Virus record (IMG/VR): IMGVR_UViG_3300035145_001165
Span: 1-64,000 of that record
DNA length: 64,000 bases
Source: a virus
Reading direction: 5' to 3' (one strand)
Shown piece after piece: positions 1 through 10,400 of the stretch. The translations under genes were made by a program, and so were the position numbers. Under the pieces are notes generated by a model, which was not told the origin of the DNA, ran no database searches, and saw nothing but the letters and a program-made list of their open reading frames with translations. Positions within the stretch are counted from its first letter, which is position 1. Each line of letters starts with the position of its first letter.

Positions 1-1945
1 TGTGAGGGAACTTGAAGATAACATTGTCAATGAAATTACCAGTAGAGCCGACAAGATCATCACCAACTCTCCTGCCACTGATGATCATATTGTTGAAAGC
101 ATCGAAGTTGATGGAGTCAAGCAAGACACCACCATCATCCATAGGTTCATACTTATATTTTGGTTTTGTGGCAGAACCAGTACCAGAAATATCTTCGTTT
201 TTAATTGCTCTTACTTCTCTAATATAATCAATACTTCCATCAAAATTAACTTTTGCAATAAATCCAAAATATGAATTTTCATTATTCCAAGGAGAAGTTG
301 TGGTAGTTCCAGGTCCTCGGTTTGACAGAACTACGTTTCCAACAAAGTAGATACCATTAACAAATACCTTGGAATCAGCAACACTGATGTCAGCACCACC
401 AGCAGGAGTAACATATGAACTAGTACCACCCCAGTTCATTCCACTGTTCATATCACGGACAGCTGCATTAGGTACAGCAAAGAATGTACGTGCCCAATCA
501 ATAGCATTGCTAGCAACATTCTTTTTGTGTAGACCAACAAAGTTAGTATACCTAGAGAGCAAACTGCGACCTGTAGCATTGCTATTGTCGCGAGTGGAAG
601 TACCAGAGTTAGCAAAAGCTCTAGTAGGATCTGGTGTTAATCCAGCAGTGCTAACGTATTGATATAATGTACCCTCTGCTTCAGGTTCAGACTCAACTTT
701 ACAGATTTTAGGAGGTGCAATACCATTCTGTGAATAGTATGTCAGATCATATTCATCATTATCCCAATCAAATGTAAGATATGCACCAGTATTTTGAGTA
801 TCTACGTGAGCACCATTGTTACCTGTATCATACAGGAAATAATCGCTACCAACGCTGTTAGTATCTTTGTAAGTATGCTCCTTACAAGTACCAGTCCAGG
901 GAACAATCAGTTCTCCACCTTGCGACAATGTAATATGAGCGTTCTGATCCCAACCACCAGGATACACGATCTCTTTAGCTTCAACAGAAACACCAGAGAA
1001 AGGAATCTTCAGCACTTGCATTGTGCTGCGGGACAGACTCATATCTTGAGCAGACGCATTACCTGCAACTAAGATATAAAACTGATTGTTAGGAATATCC
1101 AGAGCAATGTTGGATGTCACCTGTGGGCGACCACCAAACAAAGGACCGTCAAGAGAACTAGCTTCACTGGTTTTCTCGCCAGTGTGGTCTACACCAAGAG
1201 TAACGTGGGTCTCGCTAACGATTTGACCATTAGTTCCTTCATTGATTGCACCATATCCACCAATGTAAGGATAACCACCACTATTGCTTACGAAACCATA
1301 ACCGTCATAGTTGAAGGCTGAAAGTAACTTCAGGTCTGGTGCACCGTGGAACATTCTCCAGCTATTGCTGGTGTTATAGTTTCTATTCTCAAAGATACCC
1401 ATCTGCAGTGGGTTAGAACTGCTGTTGATACCATTGATACCAGAAGGATATGATGCAGCGTTAGATGTCTTCCAAATGTTCTCCCACTGTCTAGTACCAG
1501 AAGAACTAAACTTACAGAAGTGGTAGACAACATCATTAGTGCTGTCATTCCAACCAGCACTAGCATAGGATGCTCTCTTTTGATTGTAATTGTTAGCACC
1601 ACTCTCGTTCGTGGTCTCTGCAACTACAACAAAAATACTGTTATCTGTTGTGTCACAAGCAAGTGCACAAGGATAACAGTTCTTTGCAGAAGAAATAGTA
1701 TACTGCCAAGAAATAGCACCAATAGCACCAATCTTAGCAATAACTGCATTGTATAACCCAGTGAGCACATTACGCTCACCATTTAGTGTATAGACTTCAC
1801 CAGAGGAGGATGTAGCAACATCGAACATTCCAGACGGTTGTCTATAACTGGAATTGTCAGCGGTATCACGCTTTGCTTCGTAGATCGTATAGAAATTGCC
1901 GCCGCCCCCCGCAGCAGCCATTCCCTTTGCTGCAAATAATGGCAT
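1..1945 (-). CDS. Virion-associated surface protein, C-terminus outside window
   Basis: An open frame of 648 codons runs from ATG at 1945 (protein begins MPLFAAKGMAAAGGGG) through the left edge without a stop, so the C-terminus is missing. It starts 3 bases after the stop of the preceding tail gene and should be co-transcribed with it. The sequence is rich in Gly, Ser, Asn and Thr. Short strands such as GEVYTLNGER and NSIFVVVAETT alternate with loops, which resembles a beta-propeller or other all-beta surface protein; that fold is inference. No catalytic motif is visible. Position at the end of the tail-fibre operon suggests a tail or adhesion component. The family is not recognised. Confidence 0.75.
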   Translation of the reverse strand, partial: MPLFAAKGMAAAGGGGNFYTIYEAKRDTADNSSYRQPSGMFDVATSSSGEVYTLNGERNVLTGLYNAVIAKIGAIGAISWQYTISSAKNCYPCALACDTTDNSIFVVVAETTNESGANNYNQKRASYASAGWNDSTNDVVYHFCKFSSSGTRQWENIWKTSNAASYPSGINGINSSSNPLQMGIFENRNYNTSNSWRMFHGAPDLKLLSAFNYDGYGFVSNSGGYPYIGGYGAINEGTNGQIVSETHVTLGVDHTGEKTSEASSLDGPLFGGRPQVTSNIALDIPNNQFYILVAGNASAQDMSLSRSTMQVLKIPFSGVSVEAKEIVYPGGWDQNAHITLSQGGELIVPWTGTCKEHTYKDTNSVGSDYFLYDTGNNGAHVDTQNTGAYLTFDWDNDEYDLTYYSQNGIAPPKICKVESEPEAEGTLYQYVSTAGLTPDPTRAFANSGTSTRDNSNATGRSLLSRYTNFVGLHKKNVASNAIDWARTFFAVPNAAVRDMNSGMNWGGTSSYVTPAGGADISVADSKVFVNGIYFVGNVVLSNRGPGTTTTSPWNNENSYFGFIAKVNFDGSIDYIREVRAIKNEDISGTGSATKPKYKYEPMDDGGVLLDSINFDAFNNMIISGRRVGDDLVGSTGNFIDNVIFKFPH

Positions 1946-1948
1946 TTA

Positions 1949-2866
1949 TCAGAACTCCTGACCAGAAGTGAATCCGTAGTAAATTGTACCACCATTGAAT
2001 GTGGTGAAGAGGAAGATGTCTGTTGCGTTGGGGTTAGTAGACACAGTAGGTGTCACATTACCTGCCCACTTAACAGTTCTTCCAAGGAAACTACTGAGAT
2101 CAACAATTCTACCGCCTGTAGTATCTTGTGTCAACACAAGGATAAAACTAGTTGATGCACCTGCTTGCTCACCACTGATACTGAAAGAGTTGATGTTCTC
2201 TGTCAGACTAACAGTGAAGATAGATGCTTGTGTGAGATCAAGAGAAACAACACCTGCGCTAACACTCTCAGCAACCACTGCTTCGGAGTATGCAGGAACG
2301 TGGAGTCTTGCTGGTGTACTACCCGCAAGGAATTGGAAGAAGTTAGTGCTCTCGTTCCAGAGAAGTTTAGTGTTGAGAGATGTACCACGCTCAATCTCAA
2401 TGCCAGCACTAGCATCAGAGTGAGTAACACCAGCACCAGTCTCACCAGAGTTGAGAACAATAGTATTATCAGAAATGCTGGTGTTTGTAGTGTTTACTGT
2501 CGTTGTCGTCCCCGAGACCGTGAGATCGCCAGTGATAGTAGCGTTTGGAGCAGTAAAAGTGTCAGTAGCAGCGTCATAACTGAAACCTGTTTCACCAGCG
2601 AATCCAGTACCAGATTTATATTGAATCTGACCGTCAGCAGTACCACCAGAGGCAGACTCAGTACCTCTCGCCAGATACTCCCAGTGAGCATCTAAGACAT
2701 TATTTGCAGATGGTGCGTTACCAGTGGTATCTGATACACAAATGTATGCAGAAGTTGTGGCACCGTCATAATAACTAACAGCGTCATCTATTTCATAAGC
2801 GGTGGCACCAGCATATGTGCCTCTCCACTTAATTTTAATCTTGCCAACATCGATTGTGAGAGCCAT
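1949..2866 (-). CDS. Tail-fibre-like structural protein with N-terminal DVGKIK module
   Basis: 305 residues. The N-terminus (residues 5-60) carries DVGKIKIKWRG followed by a TAYEIDDAVSYYDG-like segment, a small beta module also present in the gene at 4200-5459. Residues about 75-190 contain fibre-type repeats (ITGDLTVSGTTTTVN, NTIVLNSGETG). The C-terminal 100 residues (from AGVVSLDL to the end, YYGFTSGQEF) are related to the C-terminus of the same paralogue. No enzyme motif is seen. Known family behaviour suggests a virion fibre or decoration protein; the exact place in the tail is unknown. A late-type promoter motif lies 29 bases upstream. Confidence 0.8.
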   Translation of the reverse strand: MALTIDVGKIKIKWRGTYAGATAYEIDDAVSYYDGATTSAYICVSDTTGNAPSANNVLDAHWEYLARGTESASGGTADGQIQYKSGTGFAGETGFSYDAATDTFTAPNATITGDLTVSGTTTTVNTTNTSISDNTIVLNSGETGAGVTHSDASAGIEIERGTSLNTKLLWNESTNFFQFLAGSTPARLHVPAYSEAVVAESVSAGVVSLDLTQASIFTVSLTENINSFSISGEQAGASTSFILVLTQDTTGGRIVDLSSFLGRTVKWAGNVTPTVSTNPNATDIFLFTTFNGGTIYYGFTSGQEF

Positions 2867-2894
2867 CTAACTCAAGGGTACTTGTTCTCTTTGT

Positions 2895-2903
2895 TTATTT
2901 ATG
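2895..2903 (-). promoter_or_regulatory. Late-type promoter motif CATAAATAA
   Basis: On the minus strand the sequence reads CATAAATAA, close to the T4 late -10 element TATAAATA. It lies 29 bases before the ATG of the 305-residue tail gene and overlaps the stop region of the preceding glycine-rich gene. There is no recognisable -35, as expected for sliding-clamp-dependent late promoters. Confidence 0.55.
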
Positions 2904-4203
2904 GTCTACGGAGGATCAACAACCCACCGCCACCACGTCCACCATTACTGCCACCAACAGCGACACCAGTGGAGTATGAAGACTGATTAGTCTGTGGTGC
3001 ACTAGAACCACTGCCAGGTTGTGTTTGTCCCTGTGTGACACCACCGATAAAACCTGATCCACCGCCACCAGCACCAGGACCAGTAGGCATAGGAGGTGTT
3101 TCAACCATAAACTCAGCGTTCATACCATAGTGTGCACCACACTGATAGTAGTATGTATCAGCATCACCTGGCGAAGGTGTCCAGGATACTGTGCCATTAT
3201 TTGTGCCATTATTAGTAGGACCAGTGAGAGAATTTGATGCACCAGCACCTAGTGAACCCTTCAGGTAGAAGGGGTGTGCTGCAGCATTAACATTAAACTC
3301 TACAGTATCACCCTCATAAATTGTGACACTAATGTTATCGCCACTGATAGAACCAGTTCTATCTGTACCACTCAGTGTGTATGCAGAGAAAGAACTAGCA
3401 GTTACATCGATGCTGAAAGTTTGTGCTCCACCAGTAGCGGGGACCATATAGTCATCACCACCACCGCCACCAAAGTATCCGCCACCACCTGATGCACCAA
3501 CTTGATTGCCAGCACCACCACGTAAAGCAGAACCATTGCAAGTAGCACCACCTCCACCACGGTGAATACCACCAGCAGTTTGTGTAGCACCAGTACCAGA
3601 ATAGTTTGTGTCACCAGCGTTGCCTAACAGACCACCACCAGCACCACCTAAAGCAACAGCACCTGCGCCACCACCACCGCCACCAGCGATGATTAGTGCA
3701 TTAGTTTGTGATATTGCTCCACCAAAGACACCAGTGTATCCACCACCACCTGCACCATCTTGTACGTGTGCAGTTAGAGCACCAACATTACCAGCACCAG
3801 TGTTGTATGCATTGTATGCATTATTATTGTCAGGTGTTTCGCTACCGCCTTCACCTGCACCACCAACTATAACATTGTATGTGGTACCTGCTCTGAAAAT
3901 ATAAACACCAGAGGCATAACCACCAGCACCACCTGAAGGACCCTGACTGTTTCTAGTACCACCGCCACCAGCACCCCAAGCTTCAAGCTGCAATGCAATG
4001 TCATTACTTACTGTGAATGTAGTGGCATAGTAACCAGTACCACCCTGTGCTTCAGCATTGATGGCAATCTCAGTACCACTCTCCAGTTCGTAACTATCGG
4101 TCAGTTGCCCCGCAAATTGTAATGTAGCTGTAGTAGACAGTTCACCACCACCAGCATTTCCTGCTGCAAAGATAGAACCTCGCGCCCAACCGATAGGACT
4201 CAT
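2899..4203 (-). CDS. Glycine-rich tail protein with cupredoxin-like domain
   Basis: 434 residues from ATG at 4203; the frame is open further upstream but that part overlaps the preceding gene, whereas ATG 4203 forms an ATGA overlap with its stop. Residues about 75-250 are a glycine-rich domain (WGAGGGG, GGAGGYASG, IIAGGGGGGAG) of the kind seen in phage tail fibre adhesins. Residues about 260-368 form a cupredoxin-like module with a full type-1 copper ligand set: His310 in AHPFYLK and Cys355-x2-His358-x2-Met361. This module is very similar to one in the giant protein at 7431-17147. A second Gly-rich tail closes the protein. Inference: surface adhesin. Copper binding is predicted, not shown. 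Confidence 0.82.
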   Translation of the reverse strand: MSPIGWARGSIFAAGNAGGGELSTTATLQFAGQLTDSYELESGTEIAINAEAQGGTGYYATTFTVSNDIALQLEAWGAGGGGTRNSQGPSGGAGGYASGVYIFRAGTTYNVIVGGAGEGGSETPDNNNAYNAYNTGAGNVGALTAHVQDGAGGGGYTGVFGGAISQTNALIIAGGGGGGAGAVALGGAGGGLLGNAGDTNYSGTGATQTAGGIHRGGGGATCNGSALRGGAGNQVGASGGGGYFGGGGGDDYMVPATGGAQTFSIDVTASSFSAYTLSGTDRTGSISGDNISVTIYEGDTVEFNVNAAAHPFYLKGSLGAGASNSLTGPTNNGTNNGTVSWTPSPGDADTYYYQCGAHYGMNAEFMVETPPMPTGPGAGGGGSGFIGGVTQGQTQPGSGSSAPQTNQSSYSTGVAVGGSNGGRGGGGLLILRRP

Positions 4204-5459
4204 TGAAACTCTGCTCCACCAACGAAACCGTACCAAGTAGATCCACCGTTCGGGGTGGATAATGTAACAACGTCCACATAACCTGAAGTTGTGGACAGAA
4301 CTGGAACAGTACCACCAGGCCACTTAGTATTAGGAGGCCAAGTAATGTTAAAGCTACCGTTAGATGTCAACACCAGTGTGATAGACACTGCACGTGCACC
4401 TGCAGGCAGGTTAACAACCATACTGTTAATGATGTCATTTCTAGTAACTGTGAAGACAGATGCTGATGTAGCATCCAGTGTCAACACATTAGAAACAATA
4501 CCAGCACTCATCGATGCTTCATCAAAGCATCCATTAACTCTGAATGGATTGTTGCAAGTAAAGATAGTAGGAGTAACCTCTACTTTATTGACAGTATTCA
4601 AGTCCACCTTAAATGTAGGTGCTGCACTGTCAGCGTTACTGATATGCAGATCTCCACCATCATTATAGATGGTAACAGGTTCTGTTCTCAGTGAGTTTTT
4701 ATGAAGATGCACACCAGACTTTTGTGCCTGTGAGGTGTTTGGCATCACCTCAATAAATGTACCCCACGCATTTGTATGATCTGATCTAAATCGTGCAACA
4801 ATATCGTCTTCAGTTGCAGGTGCCAAAGACAAAACATCCAGTCGTGATGCAGGTACAGCTGTACCAATACCAACACGATCAGTGGTGTTGTCAAAGAAAA
4901 TACCACTGGTCTTTACAGAAAATGATTGTCCTGCTGACAGTCCAGTAACATTGACATTAGCAGGCATCCTGGCATTGTCTAAATTACCAGATGTGACCTG
5001 TGCGGCAGAGATATTATATGTAATCTGATTAGCACCTTCCCAGATACTACCAGCACGGAACGAACCAGTAACATCTAGATCGTATGCTGGTGATCCAGCA
5101 GCACTACCAGTGACAGCAATCGCTGGCACATTCAGTACATCAACTGCAGGATCATATGTGAACGAGGCATCAGCATCGAGTGCAAGACCAGACTTAACCT
5201 GTACTTGATTGCTAGCATTACCTCCAGGTTGCAATCCACCAGGAAGACCACCACCAGCAAATAAGTTCCAGTTAGCAGTATCTACAGTACCAGTAACTGA
5301 CGGCACTGTGTTAGTGTTCGCTGCTACTGCGATGTAACTACTGATCGTGGATCCGTCGTTATACCACACAAGATCATCCACCACATATGCAGTGGATGAA
5401 TCCCAGTTTCCTCTCCAGGTAAGTTTAATCTTACCTACGTCGATAAAAAATTCTGCCAT
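4200..5459 (-). CDS. Tail-fibre-like structural protein, paralogue of the 1949-2866 gene
   Basis: 419 residues. The N-terminus (FIDVGKIKLTWRGNWDSSTAY) matches the DVGKIK module of the gene at 1949-2866. The C-terminal 100 residues (AGIVSNVLTLDATSASVFTV to WYGFVGGAEFQ) match that gene's C-terminus. The middle differs and includes a typical phage-fibre stretch (DNTTDRVGIGTAVPASRLDV) that resembles regions preceding trimeric fibre domains. It abuts the upstream FN3-repeat gene (stop at 5460) and overlaps the downstream start as ATGA, so the genes are translationally coupled. Likely a tail fibre or decoration protein; no catalytic residues are seen. Confidence 0.8.
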   Translation of the reverse strand: MAEFFIDVGKIKLTWRGNWDSSTAYVVDDLVWYNDGSTISSYIAVAANTNTVPSVTGTVDTANWNLFAGGGLPGGLQPGGNASNQVQVKSGLALDADASFTYDPAVDVLNVPAIAVTGSAAGSPAYDLDVTGSFRAGSIWEGANQITYNISAAQVTSGNLDNARMPANVNVTGLSAGQSFSVKTSGIFFDNTTDRVGIGTAVPASRLDVLSLAPATEDDIVARFRSDHTNAWGTFIEVMPNTSQAQKSGVHLHKNSLRTEPVTIYNDGGDLHISNADSAAPTFKVDLNTVNKVEVTPTIFTCNNPFRVNGCFDEASMSAGIVSNVLTLDATSASVFTVTRNDIINSMVVNLPAGARAVSITLVLTSNGSFNITWPPNTKWPGGTVPVLSTTSGYVDVVTLSTPNGGSTWYGFVGGAEFQ

Positions 5460-7406
5460 TTATCTTACAGTGACGACAAGATGCCCATTACTATCTATAT
5501 TGAAATCCAAACCGCTTGGTGCGAAGAACTGGTGAGTGTTCAGATTCGAGGAATACTCTGAATATGAAATGTTCGTCTGTCTACCAGCGTAAACAACTGT
5601 TAAGTTAGTATCGCCTGGTTGTGGTTTGCGGATGATGTAGTAGTCACCAGCATCACCAGATTCTTTCCAATCAACACCGTTATATGTCTTAAATGTGCTC
5701 TGCGCAGTATTGTAGAACACTTGACCCTCAACAGGAGATACAGGATCAGTAGCACCAGTGATGTCAATCTTGGATGAAGTTGCTGCACCATCAGCTAACT
5801 TAGGTGAAGTCACAGCACCATCACGCATTGTGGGTGTGGTGACTGCTTCACTACCAGAGACTTGATATAACTTAGGTTCAGTGATTGCTCCGTTCTGAAG
5901 GTTACTATCGATGATACCACCTGGGGCGATCTTAGCTGCTGTCACAGCATTGTCTCCCAGTTTCGGTGTCGTCACACTCAAGTTAATGATCTTGTTTGTA
6001 GACACCGACAGGTCATCTAGCGTATCCGTCTGGACTCGCGTGAAATCTTGGAGCGTACCAGTAGCGGTTGCAGGCGACTGGAATACGTATCCTGGCGAGT
6101 AAGCAGAGTAGATACTACCATTGTAATAGCGTACCCTAACGTAATAGTTAGTAGAAGGACGGATAGAGTCAAGGGGAATCGGGAATGTAGTACGGTTTGT
6201 AGTGTCTTCTGTAGCAACAATCACGAGGTTTGAGAACCCAGCATCAGTAGCAACTTGCCAGTCGCTGTGTACGTGAGTTTGTCCCGCAGTTTGTGTTGCA
6301 ACGAATACTGATGTTGTCACATCCATTCTATCATAGATAGTGGATTCGACAATGCTGCTGACGAAAGGACACTGAAGTTCAGCAGGAACAGCACTGGTGT
6401 TAAACAGAACAGGTTCAGACCATTCTGAATACCAACTGGTATTTTGAAGGTCAACGTATTCATAACGAACACGAACATAATAAGTACGTGCCTCCTCTAA
6501 GATACCAGTACCAATGGTAATAGCGATCTTATTGTTAATATCATTTGCAGATCTGAAGATCAGACCACTAGTATTTTCAATTTGAGGAGATTCTGTACCA
6601 CCAGCATTAGGTGCCTGAACACTGTTGCTACCAAATGTTGTCGTGGTTGCAATTTCCCAAGTAGTTGACACGTGGGTAGCACCATTAGCACCAGTAAAAC
6701 CAGATGCTGTGATAGTAGGTGTGATAGAAACGCCTGTAGCGTTAGCAACAGGTGTCAGGATTGACGGTCTGTCAATGTTAGGATTGACATTTGTCTGAGT
6801 ATCTGTATAGAAAGATACAGGTTCGCTATACTCAGAGTTGAGTAAAAGATTATCACGATAACGTACTCTCACATAGTACAGAGTATCAAACACCAGCGAT
6901 TGTGGTGTGTACTGTGTCAGACTAGAAGGAGAATCTAACAGTTCCTCAACAATGTTATTGAAGTGGTAGTCAGTAGCAATCTGCCAATCAGATCTGACGT
7001 GAGTGTTGTTGCCATTGAACGGAGACGATACAATGATCGGCACCAATGGCGTCGGTGAACTAACACTCGCCGTTGGAGTGTTAATGTTAAGTCCAGTATT
7101 AAACTCCGCAATCTTGGACCAGTTAGAAATCGTACCGAGACTATCACGGTGACGAATTCTTGCATAATAATGTTGTCTCAAGGAAAGATTACCTTGAGGA
7201 AGTGTTAACGAGTTTAAGTTAACTGTATCATTCTGGTTGTACACCAGACTACCGCTGTTAAAATCTTTAGCTGTGGCAATCTGCCAGTCAGTAGACTGGT
7301 GAGTGCCAACACCTGTCTCTCCAGAGAAGATGGAGGAGAAGAAGACAGGTGTAAGAGAAGCGGGTGACGGAACTGCACCCAGTGCGGGTGGTGAGATTAA
7401 TGCCAT
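5460..7406 (-). CDS. Tail fibre protein with fibronectin type III-like repeats
   Basis: 648 residues. Four FN3-like repeats occupy about residues 10-440. Each begins with a THxSxDWQIAT-type motif and ends with YYVRVRYRDxxxxxSxYS or a variant, the classic FN3 strand pattern. Residues about 450-560 hold fibre repeats of the type TTPKLGDNAVTAAKI and DGAVTSPKLADGA, common in phage tail fibres where they form trimeric beta structures. The C-terminus is a small unique domain. The gene heads a run of four tail genes (7406 down to 1). Known role of such proteins: receptor or cell-surface binding; specificity cannot be read from the sequence. Confidence 0.82.
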   Translation of the reverse strand: MALISPPALGAVPSPASLTPVFFSSIFSGETGVGTHQSTDWQIATAKDFNSGSLVYNQNDTVNLNSLTLPQGNLSLRQHYYARIRHRDSLGTISNWSKIAEFNTGLNINTPTASVSSPTPLVPIIVSSPFNGNNTHVRSDWQIATDYHFNNIVEELLDSPSSLTQYTPQSLVFDTLYYVRVRYRDNLLLNSEYSEPVSFYTDTQTNVNPNIDRPSILTPVANATGVSITPTITASGFTGANGATHVSTTWEIATTTTFGSNSVQAPNAGGTESPQIENTSGLIFRSANDINNKIAITIGTGILEEARTYYVRVRYEYVDLQNTSWYSEWSEPVLFNTSAVPAELQCPFVSSIVESTIYDRMDVTTSVFVATQTAGQTHVHSDWQVATDAGFSNLVIVATEDTTNRTTFPIPLDSIRPSTNYYVRVRYYNGSIYSAYSPGYVFQSPATATGTLQDFTRVQTDTLDDLSVSTNKIINLSVTTPKLGDNAVTAAKIAPGGIIDSNLQNGAITEPKLYQVSGSEAVTTPTMRDGAVTSPKLADGAATSSKIDITGATDPVSPVEGQVFYNTAQSTFKTYNGVDWKESGDAGDYYIIRKPQPGDTNLTVVYAGRQTNISYSEYSSNLNTHQFFAPSGLDFNIDSNGHLVVTVR

Positions 7407-7427
7407 CTTTCTTGTTTCCTATACTTT

Positions 7428-7436
7428 AATTTATGC
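7428..7436 (-). promoter_or_regulatory. Late-type promoter motif CATAAATTA
   Basis: Minus-strand CATAAATTA, one mismatch to the late element, lies 22 bases before the FN3-repeat gene and overlaps the last codons of the giant gene. Position and spacing match the other late motifs in this window. Confidence 0.45.
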
Positions 7437-10400
7437 GCAAGTGGGGTTACAGTCACCCAGATAACTAAAGAGGATCGGGAACGGTGCAGGGATCTGGAAG
7501 TCCAGAGTCCTGGGTGAAATTCCGTCTGTCACCTTGATTTGTGCGACACCTTCCATACCGATGATCGGTTGCTCTTCGTGACCGCGATCACGCAGAGGTT
7601 TAATGAAGTTACAGAAGTAATCATTAGAAGGTGTGATGCAAGCTCCGTTAGAAGTGTATGCGAAATCATATGTGTGATCCTGGCAAGGATCAGCAACTGC
7701 GACGAGGTTAATCAAGTCAACCAGATCAAACGGAGACTCAACCAGTTCCACCCACAATGTGTAAACCTTTTGGGTACCACGTGCAGGGAAGATAGCGGGT
7801 TGAATGTCATTCTTCACTGTGAAGTCAACAGGTAAGTTGACGTTAGTGTCACCACGGAACGGGCATTCGCGAAGCAAACCAGTTGCTGTTGCAAGTTGTC
7901 CGCTGTAAGTATTAAAGTCGCCAGTGTTAACGATGGTAGGACCGTTGGCGTGAGCAGGATTGTTTAAGGTATAAACAGTTCTGTTGCCACCGTTCACGGT
8001 CTCCATATAGGGGAATTCATTAATCAGGCGCAATCTCCAGGTAAATTGACCAGCATCGATAGTGTACGAGCAGGTCACATCCTGAGTACCATTGTTAGTG
8101 ATAGTCAGGTTTTGTGCACCCTTGTAGTAGTCTTGAATCTGCAGGGTATTGATATCAATGTAAGGCAATGCACTCAGAGGTTCAGGACCAACGTCAATCA
8201 CGAACGAGCGAATAAACACGTTACCGAAGTAATCACCACAGGTCAGTGTTGTATCCACAAATCCTTGATCGTGACGCAGGTAACCGTTAGAAACGGTACC
8301 AGACCAACCGTTGTCGTACTCATACCACCACATACCCAGTTCAGGTGGGTTTGCAATCACGCTAATCTCGTTAGACACAGACGAAACTGCTGCACCATTG
8401 GAGATCGTGAGCTGGAAGGAATAAGGATCGTTCTCACCATTAGGAATACCCTTACAAGGCAGGTCTGTAACACGGATCACAGAACCGTTGTTGTCCAGAG
8501 GCGGCAGCAGTTGAGAAGAAGAACCAATCGGAATCTCAATCTGGTTACCACCGTAGTTCACGCGAAGCGGGAATTCTTCGTCGAAGGAGATATAGTTCTC
8601 GATATAGCTGCTAACGCCGTCTTGAACACAAGAAGGAAGGTAAGCATTTTGAACATTACCAAAATCTCTTCTAGATCTGTAGTGAGGAGAATTCAACGGC
8701 ACATATGTGCTGAAAGTATTCTCGATCGTATCCCAGTTGTAAGACTTAACACCAGTCGAAGTGTTGTAGTCATACAGTTTCTTGTACCAGTTGTACTGAA
8801 TGTTTTGGTCAGTACAAGACAGGTTCACAGGATAACGTCCTGCCTTAGGAGACTTGTTAGAAGACTGATAAGGAAGTGTGTTGGGGAAATGTGTCAGACC
8901 ACCATATTCTGTGATCACCGAGTATGTGCTAGCAGTAATTGCAGTAGCACCAGAACTCATATTCAGCAGAGGCTGAGCAGGCAATGCAGGCAGGTTGCTA
9001 ACAGTCAGTTGAACCGAGTTACTAATAACTGCATTGTATACGCTATCGAAGTCGATGTGCTGAGTTGCAAACGAGCTACCACCTTCCTGACCGAAGTAGA
9101 TAATATCTCCAACGTGTGTCTCAAGAATGATAACATCAACCCAAGCGCCAGGAGTACCAGGGGTACCGTAGCGACGGACGATATTGCTTGCTAGTGCACT
9201 ACCTGTAGCGGACTCACGGATTTCAAGATTCTTACCTGTCCAGGAAGAATCACTGATGTCAAATCTGTAAGTTGCTCCCTTAGGTGCCGTGTACACTGTA
9301 GAACCAGATTGGTTCACAACAACAGCATAGTCGTTACCGCTAGCAACCAGATTAAATGTGCGACGGAAGCGAAGCTTACAACGGAAGAACGCATTTGCAT
9401 ACTTCCACCACTTGTTAACAACCAGATAACAACCAGTCAGTTCACGTTCGGCAACATCTTCATATCTCTCCATATAGGAGTAGATTTCATCACGGTTTTC
9501 AACATTATTAGAGAACCAGTCACCTTCCTCAAGCATACAGGAGTTGCCAGGTGTAGCAAGACCAGTAGAATACTCGTTCAGGTTATACCACAGGAATCCA
9601 TTGCCATCTCCCTTATCACCATAGACTTGCCAGAAGGGCAGGTAGTCAAAGTCGCTGTTTTCGTATGCAGTTTGATTGACCCACAGTTGGAAAATCTTAT
9701 AGAACATTTCACGTGCTTGCCAATCTTGACGTGCCCACACATCATCATCTTGAGGTTGACCATCTTTCTTGGTAACAGCAGCATAATCAATGTTCCTGCT
9801 AACTGGTTGAGCAATAACAGTAATGTCTTGAGTAGTGGTTGTGGTGTTGGTAAGTTGAATAGTATAAGTTTGAGTCTGACCAGAGATGTTCTCTTCGACA
9901 GTCAGTGTCAAGTCAAGAGTAGTATTGTTAATCAGAACACCACTCAGAGTACCCAGTTCAGTGTCGAATACCAGACCAGTGCCGTCGATGCTATCACCAG
10001 TCAGAGTGTAATCTCTGGCGAAGATAGATTCGTTAGCATATGTTCTCAGGAATGAAACACCAAGTTGCAGATTGACGGTATCGCCAATGTTATAAGTGCC
10101 AAGAGGACCAGCAGCAGTGTACCAAGTGGTAAGGAGGTTGATGTAAGGTGACACAACACCTCTCATCACGCCACCATCAACACCACGGTCAACAGGCAGG
10201 TTCATAATCTCAGTACCTTGACCCTGACCAGCATCTTCCTGAGCTTCAGTCTGGAAGTACAGTTTGTGACCCACAGGGTTGATATCCATCCACTTCTGGA
10301 CGCCATCATTGTCCTGGTGTGTACCGCGCAGGTTAGAAACCTTCAGGTAGTTACCACCTTCTTCAGAGAATGCAGCAGTAAACTGTGCTGCATTAGGTTC

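Noticed and set aside
3470-4000. GGT/CCA-rich repeats that look like tandem DNA repeats
   Set aside because: They follow from glycine-rich coding sequence, with no fixed repeat unit and no spacer pattern. No CRISPR array is seen in the window.
4204-4323. Upstream extension of the glycine-rich gene
   Set aside because: The extra 40 residues lie in the coding region of the paralogue at 4200-5459. ATG 4203 with an ATGA overlap is the better start.
8046-9194. Plus-strand ORF of 382 codons inside the giant gene
   Set aside because: It is antisense to a clearly coding frame, rich in Arg, Cys and Val with no motif, and has no own promoter or ribosome site.
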